Assembly: GCF_028389875.1 (NCBI RefSeq)
Contig: NC_084669.1
Location: 9,323,501 to 9,387,500 of the forward strand
Origin: Rhea pennata
Taxonomy: Eukaryota; Chordata; Aves; Rheiformes; Rheidae
Direction of reading: 5' to 3'
DNA length: 64,000 bases
The notes below the pieces were generated by a model, which saw only the letters and a list, made by a program, of their open reading frames with translations, was not told the DNA's origin and ran no database searches. The position numbers and the translations under genes were made by a program. This document shows positions 43,903 to 57,146 of the stretch, in pieces (positions within the stretch are counted from its first letter, which is position 1; each line of letters opens with the position of its first letter).

Positions 43903-46900
43903 GTGAGGCGAGCGCCACGCGTGTCCGTGTCCCTGCCCGGCCCACCAGGGTCTCGCCGTGACGGCGGGGGGAGCCCGTCCCGGGCGCGCCTGGCCCCGCT
44001 GTCCCCACGCGTGGGCAGCCGCGGCGCCTGTGGCGAGTGGGGCCAGCTGGGGGGGTTCGTCCGTGGCCGCGAGTGGGGCCGGGGGCAGGCTGCGGGGGCG
44101 GTCCGGGTCCCCGCGAGCGGGGCGGAGGTCGGCCGTGGGGGTCCCGGTCCCCGCGGGGGGCGGCGCGCCTGTGGCGGGGGGCGCAGCTCGCGCGGGCCGG
44201 GGCGGTACCGGTGCGGGGGCTGCGCGACCCCCCGAGCCTGCCCCGGCGCTGGGCAGGGAGCAGCGGGGAAAGCTCGCTGCGCGCCGAGTCCGGTCTCGCC
44301 GCCTGAGCAGCGTCGCTTCGCCCTCCGCGGCCGCTGAGTTTCGCTAGCGCCTGCTCTGTTTTTCTCCCGAAACTGCCTGTCTGCACGGAGCCCCCTCGTG
44401 CCTTCCCCGGCGTAGCGCGGCGGCGCTGCGGTGCGCTGTTCCCCGAGCGCCCGCGGGCCGCGGAGGAGCTGGCGGCCGTCCACAGCCCTCCTGCTCCCGT
44501 ACGGCCGGTCCCGCTGGCGCTTCCTGCGTGGTGGTGCGTGGTCACTGAGCACCGCCGGTCTGAAGTGCGTAGTGCGCTGGGCAGCTCTTAGGCTTCTTAA
44601 ACGTCGGCGGGGGCCGGCTGGGGCGGAGAAGGCGAGGAGGAGCGGAGCGCCCGGGCCTGGGGCGCTCAGGAGCACGTCGGCGCTTCTCGGCTTCTCCTGT
44701 TAGCCGCTGCGCTCGCAGGGCGCGCGGTCTGCAGTGAAACCTGCCTCTTCGGAGAAAACGTGGCTCTGCTGGGGGGAGAGTGTGAGCTTCCCGAGGGGGC
44801 ACCGTCCCCCTCGCGAAGCTCCAACACCCGAGAGGAACTTAATGCTACACAGATATGTTACTTACTGACCCAGTTTGGACCTGTTGGCATCACACTGGCA
44901 AGATTTGGTTAGAACTGAGCAGAGGCACTCAAGTTGCATAACTTACGTTCATTATTTTTCTTTCTTTGATGGGGACTTATTATGCTAAGGCATCATATTT
45001 TTTCTAGGACTTTTATTTATTATGCTATGAGAGTAATTTAGTGTTCTGATGTGGTTGTTACCATATTGCCTGTTGCATTTTGATCTGTTCCTTACAGTTG
45101 ATATTTTGCAGGTGCGATACTATTATTTATGTGATAGTAATATGCTATTAAAGATAATGATATAAATACTGTATAGCCTTTTTTTCTGTACAATCCTATT
45201 CGCTTCCAGTAGTATAGCAGTACATTCATTAAAACTCAGCTATGTTTTGTACATCATCATCTTAAACATGCACACTGCTCCCTCAGAGCAGCAAGAATGT
45301 GTTCTGCACATGTGTAATGAATAGCAAGTGCCATAGATTTGCAGACACTTGCTAGTGCTGTCTGTAGTATTGGTAACAAGTGGGTGTGTGGGAGCCAGCA
45401 TGCAGTAATGAGGGTACTGAGGCATCTTAAGCTCTGCAGGGCAATTGCAGGTGATTGCAACAGCTGGTTTAATGGGGGAAGGTGAGGCTAGTACCAGCCC
45501 AGTGCAGGCACCTGGTGCTGAGCAGGAAGGCAGGGGGAGGGGCCAGGTTATATGTGAGAATTGGGAATCTTTGGGAGCAGGTGGAGAAAGCAATTAACTT
45601 ATTACTCCTAATCATGTACAGGGGATCTGTGGATATTTCTGGTGATCCATCTTAATGCATGGTTGGGATCTGCTGCTGCTGGCATGGTTAGTGTGGGATT
45701 CTTCATCCTTGCCACTAGCCGGGCTGAGCTCTTGTGCAGAAAAGTCCTGTCATGATAGAGAGCACAAAGAGCATTGTTGAGCAATATACTGGTGCTCCTT
45801 TGACTCTTAAAATCTTTCCTGTTAGCTTAAAAAATAAAGGTTGTAAGCCTCAACAAACAGCACGACTTCTTTCCTTTAAACGTAGTCAGGGATGTTTTTA
45901 ATTCTGCCTCTTACCTGGGGTTCACAAGAGGTGTCTCACCTCCTACTTCAAAGGCATGGTGAAATAACCACAGGAGGACTGTGGAGAGTTGGAGGAAGGC
46001 ATGGGGGGGCATGGCCTGCAAGGTGACATCCAGGGGGTGAGAAGGGCTCTGGGCAGTTGGACTCCTATGATAGGAAGTGAAGGAAGGAATGTGAGCACTC
46101 CTAGGAGGAAGTTTCCTTTTCTGGTCTCTGCAAATGGAGATGCAAGGCAAGCTGCTGAGGAAGAAACTCATGTTAGGTTACAGGAGCTCAGAATGGTGGT
46201 CTTGCTGTGTGGCAGCCTCTCTTTCCTGCCAGACTGCAGTAAAGAGTCTCTTCTCCCTTTAGTGAAGATGGTATCTTTAAAGAAAAAAAGAAATCTATGC
46301 TCTCTTCATGATTTTAGAAGTGTGTATGAGGCATGAGGAGCAATAGATGCAACAGCCCAAGGAGACAAAAGAGAGACTTGCAGGAAACAGAGGGCACATG
46401 TGAGCAAGAGGCAGTAGCTACACCCGCAGCCTGGTGCTGGAAATGACAGAGCTGCCTGACCTTGTTCCTCCTCTGTTTTTTGCAAGCACTCTCTCTCTTC
46501 CTTCCTCCATATTTTGTCTTTAAACATGAGATTCATGGAACTGTCCCATTGGTTCATTGGTACAGCAGCACTGTGGCTCCTTGTCTGCTCCTTAACCTTG
46601 CATGTCAAACAAGGCTGGTTTGGCGTGATCTGTGACTGCATGTCTCCAGAGCCATGCCAGGGGAAAGAGGAGCTGAGTACGCGGTGTTACTGATGAGGGG
46701 TGCATTGGTGGCATGCTCGCCCATCTCCTACCTTGTGTTGAGGCCTCTCAGACCAGGCCCTTGCCACTATGGTCACAGGTGATTCTGCTGTGATATGACT
46801 TTACATGTACAATCCAAAATGTCAAATAATATGAACCTTGAGAAGTTTTAAGACTGTTATTGTATTTTTAATTTTAGAGCTCTATAAAGGAAATCAAAGA

Positions 46901-47856
46901 CTCATTGCAGTCTAGTCGTTCAAAGAAGGGTAGTTAGCATTCTTGTTTTACTGCTTCTCTTAAGCAAAGACGCAAGCATTGCATTTCTTCTGATCTAAGG
47001 GTTTCCCAGGGCTCTGCAGGGCATTGCTGGTATTTGCAGTGCTCCCTGTAAGGAGTTATAGAGAAGTTGTCCTCTTAACAGAAACAGAGTTTAGTGTAGA
47101 GATGGATTAAAATGGCAACTTGGTAGAAAGATGAGGTGCTAGCTTGCTTGTTTGCATGTTTTACTCAAGGGGAGGGAGGAACATTGTATGGGTCTACCTG
47201 GGACTTTGTGCGCAAGGTTTATGCACGTGTTTTAGCAAGTTCTTGCAAATACGAGGGATATGTTTGGGGTTAAACAGTAAAGCAGGGACAAGAATACAAG
47301 ACAATAGCTCTGATAACAGTTTGAGGTCCCTTTTTAAAATCTAGTTAATCTGCAGTTGATTCATACTAACATGATCTAGTTTATCTGTAAATGTATGTGG
47401 TTTCTCTAAAGCTGAGCGTCAACACAGCTGAAGTCAATTGTCTTGGAGTAACTGGCAACTGGAGAAAACAGGGCAATGTATTGTCCTGTAGACCAAATCC
47501 AATACAAAACCAGATGAAAATCAGCATCCTGAGTAGCTCCGTAACAGGTATAATAACTTGCGCTTACGTAAGAGTGACCCTGCTGAGTTTTGGAGAAGGG
47601 AATGGACCCTGTTGGGGAAATAGCAGCAGGAGTGCAGAGTTGCTTACTCAGCAGAGACTTAGGAGATGAAACCTTTTTATGTGACTGAAGCCACAGCCCA
47701 TTTCAATTATACATTTACCAGGTCCACCCTACCAAGCCATCCCACACAGTCATCCTTGCCAGTATATTATTTCTGTCTCTTCTAGCACAGCTGCATTCTT
47801 ATGTAAACAGGGCAGCCAAGGATGCTCAGAGTTGACTGTGTGTACATGTATCTCTG

Positions 47857-47874
47857 GTGTGTGTGTGTGTGTGT
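47857..47874. repeat. (GT)9 microsatellite
   Basis: Nine uninterrupted GT dinucleotides within AFAP1L2 intron 1. Confidence 0.95.
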
Positions 47875-49940
47875 AACTGCCTGGCCTGGGGATGTTCCCT
47901 TTGCTGTCTTTTGAAATAGTGCTGGGACTTGCCCCTGCACCTGAGACTAAGGTGCGGGAATCTGTGTGCAGCAAAGGGCAGTGGATGCAGCACGCCTTTA
48001 GTTTTGCTACTACTGTATCTGTGCCTGGTTTTGATCATTGAACAAGATTGCTGGGAAACTGCTCCCAGAGCTATCAGTGCTCTGAGCCTTTGGGCACCTG
48101 CTGGAGGCCGGCAGGAGCTTTGTGGCTTTTGCTATGTGTCATTCAAGTCTTCCTGTAACTCTTCCACACCTTTGCTGCTCCCTTCCACTCCCTGAAGCAT
48201 GCTCTGTTTGCACTGTGCAACTGGGGGACCAGAGGTTCTGCATGTGAATGAATGTATTGTTCAGGGGCTTTCGCTGATCCTTTTCACCGAACACCCACAG
48301 CCCAGGAATACAAGGAGTGTCTATGCAAAAATGTCTGTACTGCTCTTCTTGGAGTATAGCACCCTCAGCTCCCAGCAGCAGCCATGGACTGGTGTGGTTG
48401 GACAGCCCACGCTCCTCCAGGCTCAGCTTTCTTGTACGCCGAAGCACTGTAGGCTTTTGAATCTAAATTCTAGACATCTATCTGATCACTCCAAAATGTT
48501 TCTGTCTCAACATAGAGCACATGTTAAGGATCTAAACGGCTTGACTGAATTTCTTAAGACTTTATGGTAAACCCAGAACCTAAACCCCGAACTCCCTAAT
48601 CTGTGGCCAGTGCCTCATCCATCCTGCCTGGATTGGAGGAAAATGCTGTTCACTTCAGAACTCCTTTTAAGTTTCAAAGTAACTTGCTGTTACCTCTGGA
48701 AAGGCAGGAGTACACTTGAGGCAGGGAAAGCCTATCCGGGCGATAGCAACCAGAGAGCCCAGAGCAGCAGGGAACACCTCAGAGGACTGGAAATCAATGA
48801 GGTGCACCTGTGAGAAAAGATGCAGAGCATGAACAGATGGGAGATGAATTTTCCTCTGTGCAACTACCAGGTTGAAGCAAAGATTCAGACCTAGCAAGTA
48901 AACTTGAGCCCATTTGATAATCTGTGTGATGTTGTTTACTTGTCTAGGAAGCTGTCATGTGAGTTTTTCTCTCAGGTCAGCAGACCAGACAGACTAGCCC
49001 AGGCAGTGCTGTCAGCACACCTCTGCCATTTAGGTGTGATTGACGTGGCATTGCCATGAGGAGCTGCAGGTACAGATGCCAGCACTGCTGGCTTCTGGGC
49101 TGGAACCACTTGCTTGGTTCTGGCTTGAGAGGGAAGAGAAGTCCAGTGAATGGGTAAGTCCCTTGTTAGGAACTGGCAGAAAGCATTTCCATTGCTGTAT
49201 TGCAATTTGAAGGAATGTAATTAAAGTTCTTGCTATGAGATATTGTAGATAGTAAAGCTTTCATGGACTGAAGAAATGACTGTACAACCTCCCAAAAACT
49301 ATTTTGAACTCTTCAGTAGGAAGATGCTTCTCTGTAACTGAAGTTCTTAAATCTTAAAACCCCTTAAAAGGGCAAGCTGAGATTTACCTGAGCACAGGAT
49401 CCAGAGCTCTAAGAGAAAAAGTCTGAAACGTAAACACAAGTTGCTAATGCTGGTAAAATGAGCCCTTTCTACATCCCTTGACTGTTCTTTGCATGCCCAG
49501 TAGCTGGTTTCTTAAACCTCTGCCAAGGTGCTGTTTGTGCTTTGTTGCAGGTAAAGCAGTGCTCTCCCTGTGCCTGCATGCACCCTTCTGCAGAACTGAA
49601 TGACTTTCAAAGCAAAATGAGAGAATAACTGGGGCTGAATAGCATTGAGGCTGAGGAAGAAATGACAGGGGTAGTGACTGGAGTAGTGAAACTTACGGCT
49701 GGTGGGCCAGGATCACTGTGAGAACAGCTGCTGCTAAAGGAGAAATGAGCTTTGTAATAATTACTGGCAAGAGAATTGACTTACTGTCTCTGCTGCGCTG
49801 CTGGCTGGGAGGTGGCAATGGTGTTCAGCTGTGGCAATGTAGGACCCACAGTATAGCAGAATCCTACCCGAGGGAGGCCCTGGGAACTGCGCTGGTTTGG
49901 CCTAAAGTTCAAAACATGAGGGTCAGCATTCACTGAAATA

Positions 49941-49980
49941 CTTTTTTCTTTTTTCTTTTTTCTTTTTTTTCTCTTTTTCC
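49941..49980. repeat. pyrimidine (C/T) tract
   Basis: Forty bases made only of C and T, mostly CTTTTTT-type units. The complementary strand is read as a lysine-rich open frame, which is an artefact. Confidence 0.93.
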
Positions 49981-52900
49981 ACTGACCTATTGCCTTCTTT
50001 GTGGGCAAGATTCCATAGAAAGCCTGTCTGATGATGGTTTGGTGTATGGCAACATTGTCTTCTGTTATAAACAGCCCTGTCTGGAAGTAAATATCTCAGA
50101 ATTATGGGATTAGACTGAAACTCCCACATAGCATACAGATTTGGCTGCTTGAGATTTAATAAAGCCAGTATTTTTTCCCCTTGGGTAGACTGTGCTATGT
50201 CTTGCATAGAAGTTTTTCTGATATGTTCTTCCCCCTTTCCCCCACCTTTGGATCTGGTTAGGTTAAAAACATAGTGAAAGGCTTATGAAAAGTCTGGGAA
50301 ATAGAGATCCACAAGCCTTAGCTGGCAGTTCAGCCCGTGGGCTTCTTATTTCAGTGTGTGTGGGGAATTTGAATCTCTTGAGATAACCAGGAGCAGGGGT
50401 GATGCACATGTTTTCCCCAAGTGTTCTTGTGATTTAGGAGACTAAATCTTTTTAAAAAATTATATTTAGACTCTAAGTCTGACTAATAATTAATGGATCT
50501 AGGCTTCTTCAAGCCAGCATTCAGTTTGAGTGAAGAGGTGGGCTGCTTAGCAGTTTGGAAGCTTTTTGAAAATGTTTACATAACACTTTGGCAGCAGTGC
50601 TTTCAAAGAGGTGGGCCTGAGCCAGGAGAGTCTTACAGCTCCTGCTTAAGTTGTGGCTTGAGACCTTCTGTCTCAGACTGAGTTAGATGGGGAGCAAGTT
50701 TTGGGTTGCTGATAGGATGAGATTGCCCTCCTGGAGCTCGCGTGCGCACTGAGGCAGCTAGCTTGGTCAGGTGATGATGGAAGGTATGTGTGCAGGCTCC
50801 GGTGTGCTGAGATAAGATGTCTGCAAACAAATCTCTGATCCAAAGTCATTCTGCAAGTCTCATTGTTTTTTATCATTACAAAGTCTTAGGAAGAAAGAGC
50901 TGGCTCACAGAGGACATGAGTTACCCAAGGCTTTTGCCATGTCACTAGTGGCTTAGCTGAATGTCTCTCCATGTCTGTAACTTGAGACTTTCTTCTGCTG
51001 AGGAATGTTGGTGGGTCAGCTGCAGCCTCACAGACTTCCAGCAGCTCCATCAACTTGTCGTTTCTGTGGAGCAAACTACTGCAAACCCCCAGTGCCAGAC
51101 AACTCCAGCTTTTGATGGGCCTGTTGCAAATGGGCTGAAATCAGTAATAATGTAAAGGGACACTCTAGTATCTGCTGGTAACAGGTATACAGTCATGGTG
51201 GTCAGGTGGACAAAATGTATTGTGGCAAAAGACTGTAAATGCAGGAATCGGGGCTGCCCTTAAAAGTCAAGATGTGGCAAACCAGACTTTTGCAGTGGCT
51301 TATGGTGGCTGGAGTTGCTCTGTCCCATCCATCCCATCAGGAGCTCTTTCCTGCTACTTGCCCAGGGAGTGTGTCCTGTCTCCTAAGTTCAAATCCAGTG
51401 TGTTCAGGAATATTTTGCATTTTACTACAACCTCTAAAAATGCGCCTTGTAGTCTTGGATGGTGGGAGTTTGTGCTACTTTTATTGTCATGCTTCTTAGA
51501 CTTCCGTATTGCCCTGGGGTGTACAGAATCGGGCAAAGAGTTGAGATTAAAACGTCCTGTTCCACATCTGTTATAGGATTGCTTGATTTTTTTGGCATCT
51601 GATTAAGTATGATAAAGCCCAATATGAGAAGAAAAGTGTTTAGTCTAATTGTACGCAATCTATAAAACAGCTAGATCATCTTTCTTTGGTGTAGTTAGCT
51701 GAGCTAAAGGATGGGGATCCACTTCATCTAACTATAGCCAGGTTCTTGTTTTCTGCTGGAAATTCAGTGTGTGCACACATGCCTGTGTGTGACAGTATCC
51801 CTTTGTTCAATTTATTTGAAGTTATTTTGTGGAGATCACAGCAGCTGTCTGCTCTCATTGTATGCAGTGCTTGGTGCCTTGCTTGTGAAGTTGGATGAGA
51901 GGTCTTAAAGTGTTCAGTAACTTGTTTGACTACCTAGTGGCCATATCCTCTGCTGAACCTTGCTCTCATGATGCCTAAAAAAGAGAGAACTGTAAAATGG
52001 TGAGGATGAGCTGTGTATGAAACTGCGTGAATCAGATCAGAGGGATGGGATACAAAGCCAGCCAGTCTGGCAGGCTTTGCAACTCCCTGTGGGCTGTGAA
52101 CCATCCTTCCAGAGGCCGAGACTGCAGCAGAGCCGGCTGCGTGCTGGGCAGGCAGGCTCTCACGTCATCGTCTGTTGCTGCTAGGGTCTGGTAGCCCGTG
52201 TTCGCGAGGCAGCACTGTGGCTACGTGCTTCTCCTGAATTTTGCAAGCCATGTAGATGGTTTACCTTATCTGAGACCTGTTATACTTGATGCCTGGGGCT
52301 GTAAGTGTGATCAGTGCTGGAGCTGTAGTGGCTTTTAGAGTTCAGTAACCTCACCCTTCTCTTCATATTAACAGTCACCAGTACCGTAGAGGAGTACAAA
52401 ATCTGCAGTGACCTGTGGGTGGGCTCCCTGCCTCTCCTGGTGTCTGTGCTCATCCCTTTCTTCTGTATTGCCCTTTTGTGTTGAGCAGCAGGCAGAGCTG
52501 AATGCTCTTGTCACTGATGTGCCGCCTGTGTGCAGTCCTGGTATCTCTAAAAGCTGGTGACCTCTGGAACAAGCAATCTCAGCAGAGCAGCTTCTCGTGT
52601 GTGCTCGATCTCCTTCATCCTATCAATTCCTTGCTGTAACTCCTTTGGCTGGTCTATGAGGCAGCTTTAGGAAAGTGGAAGGCAGCACTGGAGTAACTTT
52701 GCTTGTCTTGATGGTCCTAATTAAGTGTTAGTAGGTTTGTCTATAACTTAACTCCTCGGTGTTATGATGAGGTTAAAAATACAATGCCGTTTCTGCACAC
52801 CAAACGAGCCCGTTGCCTTTTGGCTGATAAGGACCCACGTTGTTGCAGGCTGAGTGCTGTTTGGGATAAGGAACAACCTAAGGGCGTGCTGAGAAAGTGC

Positions 52901-53636
52901 AACCCAAATGTCTTCCTGGGTTTTAGAGGAGATGTGCTCACCTTCATACAAAATCAAAAAGCTGAGTTTCTTCTTTCTTGTACAAAATAAAGTCAACTTC
53001 CATGCCATTTAACACAGTATAGTTTGTAAATGATTTACTCTTGAGCTAAGCATAGTATAATTTTATATAAACACAGATTCTCATTACTGTTTTAACTTTA
53101 GTCTTTCTGTTTCCAGTCATATTATTTGATACATGTAAGTGTGCATGGGTGTGCAATGTCTTTCAACTTTCTAGCAGTGCCTGCTGATGGTTGCCTAGAA
53201 GCCATGTCAATTTAATTTTCTTGCTGCAGGTAAAGCTTTGAAATTGTTCCCCTAGTGGAGACATGACGCTGCTTTGTGGAATTAGGTTATCTTTCAGGTG
53301 CAGAAAGGAATTATTTGCTTGTTTGGTACTGATTGCCCTAATGCAATACTGTGCAGACAGTGGCTGATTCAAGTATATCCTTAAGTGTATCAATTTTTGC
53401 AAGCCAGGCATGGGTTGCAACTGATTCCATGTGGCTTCTAAGGCCTGGTTTAGTAAATTGATCTTTATGTATGTATTTATGCTAACCTATATTTTGAGTT
53501 TTCTAGGATGCTGAATTGTAATTCCTTCTCTGATTTTGATCTACAGATACTGAAATGTTAATGTAGTCTGTCATCTGAGTGTTTAGATCATGGTAGATAG
53601 TCACCCTTTTAGCTCAGCAGGCTCTTGTGATGTGTT

Positions 53637-53676
53637 TTCTTTCTTTCTTTCTTTTTCTTTTTTTTTTTTTTTTTTT
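53637..53676. repeat. (TTTC)n followed by a long T run
   Basis: TTTC units pass into a run of about 19 T bases, then GCCTG. Confidence 0.92.
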
Positions 53677-56600
53677 GCCTGTATATGCCAAAATACTGAT
53701 CAGCCCAAATATATAAGCCACAGTAACCTACTTATATATTAAATCAGTGTAAATTGGTAATAAATGAAGCAAAACAGACCTGAGTGAGAATGCAGTTGGT
53801 TTAAGTCTGTGTCTATATTGGGAATTTGTACTGGTTAAGCGAATTCAATTTAGTTCTCAGATCAGCCTGTTTAAACAGATGCACTCCCCTACCAGAAGAG
53901 ATCTATTCCTGGAAATTGAAGTGGGAGTTGCAGGGGGGAGTGGAAAGGGAAGGAAAATGGCAGTCAGGATTCTCACAGGTTATCACAGACCCCAAATTCC
54001 CTTGTCTGGCTAAGAATGGAAACAAATGCTCTCTAGACCAAGGAGGATCAGCATTCCCAACAACAGAATGATTTATTTCCAATTCTGGTAGCTTGCTAGA
54101 CTGGTCAAACCAAAACAAATGACAGTCTTATCACACCCTTTAGAACTGAATATAGAGCAAGCTTTGGGCAACGCTGGGGCTGAAAAACCCGTGGCCGCTT
54201 CAGGGAAGGAGTGCGGGCATACGCGCTGGTCAGGCACCTCCTGCACGCCCAGCCTGCTCCGCGCACACCTAGTCTGGGTCCAGGGCCAGCACCCATGGTT
54301 TGAATTTGGCTGAAACTTTTTAAAATGGCATGGGATTTAATTTATCTTCCTCCCCTTTACCCCAGACTGGCTACATTATTTAAGTGAAAGAATTGAGGGA
54401 ACATTAATGTTATTCCCCTTAGGTTATGTGTTTTTTCATTTGCTGGTGATATCATTTCAGCTATGATGATTCTTCTATTTTTGTGGCAGTTGGTTACAAA
54501 TACCACAGGAATTTCAAAGCACAAAGTGGATAAACAAGAACACAGCCAGTTGTTCAAGTATAATACGAGAGGGTTTGAAGATTTTACGTCGGATACCCTA
54601 TTAATGCTGTGCATATAATAAAATGGAGTATCCTTTCAGCTAAAGTAGGTAGCTTAATACCTATTTGAAACTAGTGTTGCTACACAACTAGTACAAAAAC
54701 AGTGGGCTGTTGTGTACGATTTCCAAATTACACATCCTTCCATCATTCAGCTACCTAGTGTCTCCAGTAAGAAATATGTATCTGGAAGATGCTCTATTTC
54801 AAAGAAATTCTTGTTATAGTTAACTCTAGTCAGACAATGTCACACTGACTCTCCTGGTCAGCTGTAAAATCTTTTCAGTTTGCTTTTGTTCCCATACTGA
54901 ACTGAGTTTTTGTTGGAAATGCTCAGTTTTCAGCATATGTTCTTGTTTTTCCTGATAAACATAAATCTCTCTTGGCCCATACTTAGATGGGGTGGAAAGG
55001 GAAAAAAATAATTCCTTGTGTCATTCTAGCATAGTCAATGAACTGACCACAAAGATCAGATTGGATCTAAGACTTATATTAGGTTTACTACAGGTTTACC
55101 CATTTTATTGATACATCACTTAACTATGCTTCTGCTGCAATTGATAAAGATGCTTTTGACATGCCAAAAAAATCTAACATAACAAAAGCTGACTGGTGAT
55201 AGAGCAGGGATGTAGAGATGGCAACTCATTAGCCAGATAAAAATGCTAATGGTCTCAGGTGCTAGTGGAACAGACCTAACTGACCCTTGCTGCAGACATA
55301 GTTACTTGGACCATGAAAGATGGGGAGGCTCTAGCACCCTGGAGATGTGCTGTATTAAAATGAAGCCACGTTACCTGTGGAGATCTCGGGAAGGGCTGAG
55401 GGCCCCCTGGTGTTAAGAGCTGCAGAGCAGACGGTGGGAAAATGTGCCTAGACGTTGTCAATATTTGGCATCTTGAGCTTCTCTGATGTCCTAAACTGAA
55501 GAGACTTCTGATAGAATTGTACTCTTGAGAATTTTTCCTAATCCCAAATTCTATGTTGCAATTTCAAAATTTCATTCAGAACTTAATTAATGATTACCTT
55601 TCCTTGTGCATACATTCAGTTTTTGGTTGTGTTATTTCCAGTCATACAGGCCTGTTCTGGACATGTCACAGTACAGAAAGAAGGTAGTAAAATATTCTAT
55701 TTTAAATTTGTTAACAGAGTTGCTGCTTAGCATGAAGCTGTTGACTCTTCTTGATGAGTCAAATGGCAAATTTTTGATTTGAGCTGGGTAAGGAGAGGCT
55801 TTGATCTAGAAGAGATGATTTGGTTAGCAGCAAAGGACAATTCTTTTAGAATGGGTTTAGAAACAAAACTCTGAAATTTAGGCTATGATGGCTTCAACAT
55901 GTCAGTCATGATGTATATTTGAGAAAATGAAAACCGTACCTTCTGAAATGAAGTGTGGAGGCTTTTCTGAGATAGTGGCTGAGAATCCGGAAAGGAGCGC
56001 AGGTAGGGAAAGGTCGCTTCTATTGAGATAGGAATAATAATCAGTCTGGACAAGCCAGAAAGGGGAAAGACTTAATTTCAGCATCACAACTCAAGCCAGA
56101 GGTGGAGCTGGGGTTACGGTTCAGGTCTTCTGTCTCTGAGCCAGATCTATAACTGATGTACACTCGCTCCTCTTCATCCTCACTTGATCTATGTTCTTTA
56201 TCACTGCTTGCAGCTTACTGGATAAATAAGTAGAAGCAGTCAGACTTGTCTCAGTGACAAAATCAGCTTCAGTTGCATGGAGCAGGGATGGCCAACTTCT
56301 TGCTACTGAGCTGCTTTTATTTAGAGCCAGGTGTTCAGACCCAGATCAATACAGCTGTGTTTGTGTGGCACTGCAGCTGACCAAGTAAACACAGCTGGAC
56401 CCAGTCTGGGTCTCTATGCCAGCCACAGCACACATGAACACAGTGAGCTGTGTGATTTGGTTGGTGTGCTGCACAACCAGGGTCCTGGGGATGTGGTGAA
56501 ATTTATCTGGATCCTAAGCCAGCTGTTGGCAAAACTTAGTACAAAAGAAAAGTGTCCCCAGTGTGCCTTTCTTCTGCAGCTTTATTCTACATCCACCCAC

Positions 56601-57129
56601 TGGCCTGTGTTTTGTTCTGTGCTGCTCGTCTTTGTAGCCTAGCATCAAATGGGTTATCTATCAAGAAAGCATCAGAGAGCATTTCTTTGTTCTTTTTAGT
56701 GATTGTGTGCAGCAGATGATGGAGATGTCATTGGCACTGTTGCCTTGTGAAATGTTGTCCATCTAACAGCTTACTCCGGCTGAGAATGATGGCCCAGTCC
56801 TCAGCCTTACAGTCCTGCCTCCTAACCTGCACTATCTCTGGTATTCACTCTCCTTCCCACCCACTCAACCAGCAGACAGCTATTAACTTTTTTGCCAGGC
56901 TATTATTCCGCTAGCTTAACTCACTGACAGACCAGAGGGGCAAGGGAAGTGAAAGCAGCAAAATTTCAGTGTTGAATGTTGCAAGTGATGTGGCTTCCCT
57001 CAGTTCTCTTGTGAGATTGTTGCATGATTTGGGAGATCTTATTACTTCTAAGAATGTGATGTAAAAGGGTTGTGAATTATTAGTACTGAATGTATATAAT
57101 GGAAGAGTAAGGTAATTTCTTGGCATGGC

Positions 57130-57146
57130 AAAAAAAAAAAAAAAAA
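57130..57146. repeat. 17-A homopolymer
   Basis: Seventeen consecutive A bases, followed by TCCCCCTCTC. No retrocopy is recognisable upstream. Confidence 0.93.

Larger units (their letters stand above)
43590..44735 (+). promoter_or_regulatory. AFAP1L2: CpG-island promoter of AFAP1L2
   Basis: CpG dinucleotides become dense here, unlike anything else in the window, and fall off after about 44735. About fifteen GGGCGG boxes (Sp1/KLF-type) lie between 43636 and 43775, directly upstream of the AFAP1L2 start codon. No TATA box was seen. The transcription start is probably between about 43770 and 43860 (inference). The island extends about 0.8 kb into intron 1. Very long open frames on both strands here result from the lack of AT-rich stop codons. 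Confidence 0.88.

Noticed and set aside
43524-44675. 383-codon open frame on the minus strand through the CpG island (and the overlapping 321-codon and + strand 166-codon frames)
   Set aside because: GC-rich DNA rarely contains stop codons. The translations are Pro/Arg/Gly/Ala-rich low-complexity text in several frames at once, with no known domain.
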